Below, piece by piece: positions 63,602 through 64,000 of a stretch of 64,000 nt of DNA (position 1 is its first letter; each line of letters begins with the position of its first letter). The position numbers were made by a program, and so were the translations under genes. The DNA lies in assembly GCA_017989135.1 (NCBI GenBank), contig JAGNQL010000003.1:1-64000 (forward strand), written 5' to 3'. The notes beneath the pieces were generated by a model. The model searched no databases. It saw only the letters and a list, made by a program, of their open reading frames with translations, and was not told where the DNA came from. This DNA comes from Burkholderiales bacterium. GTDB taxonomy: Bacteria > Pseudomonadota > Gammaproteobacteria > Burkholderiales > Casimicrobiaceae.

Positions 63602-64000
63602 TTACTTCGGCGCGCTGAACTTCATAACTTTCTGCGTTTGCGTGCCGAGCTTTTCGATGCCCAGCGTCATCACGTCGCCCGGTTTTAGAAACACCGGATT
63701 GGGCTTCTTACCGAGGCCCACGCCCGGTGGCGTACCCGTCGTGATCACGTCGCCTGGTTCGAGCGTCATCAACGTTGAGCAGTACGAAACGATCGTGGCC
63801 ACGTCAAAAATCATCGTTTTCGTGTTGCCGGTCTGCTGGCGAACGCCGTTGACGTCGAGCCACATATCAAGTTTGCCAACGTTGCCCACTTCGTCGGTCG
63901 TGACCAACCACGGACCAATCGGGCCGAATGTGTCGAAGCCTTTGCCCTTGTCCCAGGTGCCACCGCGCTCCATTTGGTACTCGCGCTCGGACACATCGTT
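63602..64000 (-). CDS. Fumarylacetoacetate hydrolase family protein (5' end outside window)
   Basis: The C-terminal 132 residues of an FAH-family enzyme; the frame continues past the window end. Visible motifs are NDVSEREYQ, the KGFDTFGPIGPWLVT segment and DVITTGTPPGVGLG, all typical of the FAH fold that cleaves or hydrates acylpyruvate-like or 2-keto compounds. The GTG near the edge is an internal valine, not a start. Substrate cannot be assigned. Confidence 0.92.
   Translation of the reverse strand, partial: NDVSEREYQMERGGTWDKGKGFDTFGPIGPWLVTTDEVGNVGKLDMWLDVNGVRQQTGNTKTMIFDVATIVSYCSTLMTLEPGDVITTGTPPGVGLGKKPNPVFLKPGDVMTLGIEKLGTQTQKVMKFSAPK

Overview
This window reads as a chromosomal segment of a betaproteobacterium, probably in or near Burkholderiales. 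The evidence is gene order: a division and cell-wall (dcw) cluster ending in ftsZ-lpxC; kdsD-kdsC-lptC-lptA-lptB-rpoN-hpf-ptsN-hprK-rapZ; tolQRA next to ruvAB; and an RNase-II-like gene, tonB, aroE and mtgA in a row. A DesA-type desaturase tail and exosortase-H-type surface proteins fit the same group. I cannot name a genus from sequence alone. No tRNA, rRNA, CRISPR array, prophage or transposase gene was seen.

Layout. 1-1860: tail of a desaturase gene, a probable exosortase-H 'midcut' protein, and ribosomal proteins L33 and L28. 1861-7759: a catabolic island with a GntR/UTRA regulator, a zinc alcohol dehydrogenase, both subunits of (R)-sulfolactate sulfo-lyase (suyA, suyB) and, divergently, two sulfolactate dehydrogenases (slcC-like, comC-like). 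Together these would turn both sulfolactate enantiomers into pyruvate and sulfite. 7760-13198: accessory surface-protein region with two gene remnants joined head to head, then a DUF1800/DUF1501 export pair. 13746-30652: tightly packed dcw cluster mraZ-rsmH-ftsL-ftsI-murE-murF-mraY-murD-ftsW-murG-murC-ftsQ-ftsA-ftsZ-lpxC, without murB or ddl. 30818-32143: an orphan membrane-tethered TAXI protein. 32400-40384: Kdo synthesis, LPS transport, sigma-54 and nitrogen-PTS/HPr-kinase block. 40408-42777: LON-domain protein, YebC, YbjQ, RuvC. 42957-46754: a 1265-residue LamG surface protein inserted between ruvC and ruvAB. 47161-51555: ruvA, ruvB, ybgC, tolQ, tolR, tolA, with no tolB or pal following. 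51718-53391: DUF455 and FocA-like genes on the minus strand. 53497-63312: mpl, TPR-methyltransferase, 5'-nucleotidase, RNase II family, tonB, aroE, mtgA, mgtE. 63602-64000: end of a fumarylacetoacetate-hydrolase family gene.

The most interesting unexplained structure is a dispersed repeat. Six copies of a roughly 121-124 bp palindromic element, plus one half copy, lie in intergenic DNA (2639, 7809, 9534, 13465, 32191, 51556, 63470). Each has AGCTTTTT / AAAAGCTGTTA-like inverted ends, two GACCGCC..GGCGGTC hairpin arms and a central dyad. All six full copies sit just 3' of a stop codon, four of them between convergent genes. It looks like a BIME- or MITE-like family that may also serve as bidirectional 3'-end signal.

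Other points of note are a RapZ with a changed Walker A motif, the double truncation near 8310, and strong hairpins within and after the suyA-suyB transcript.
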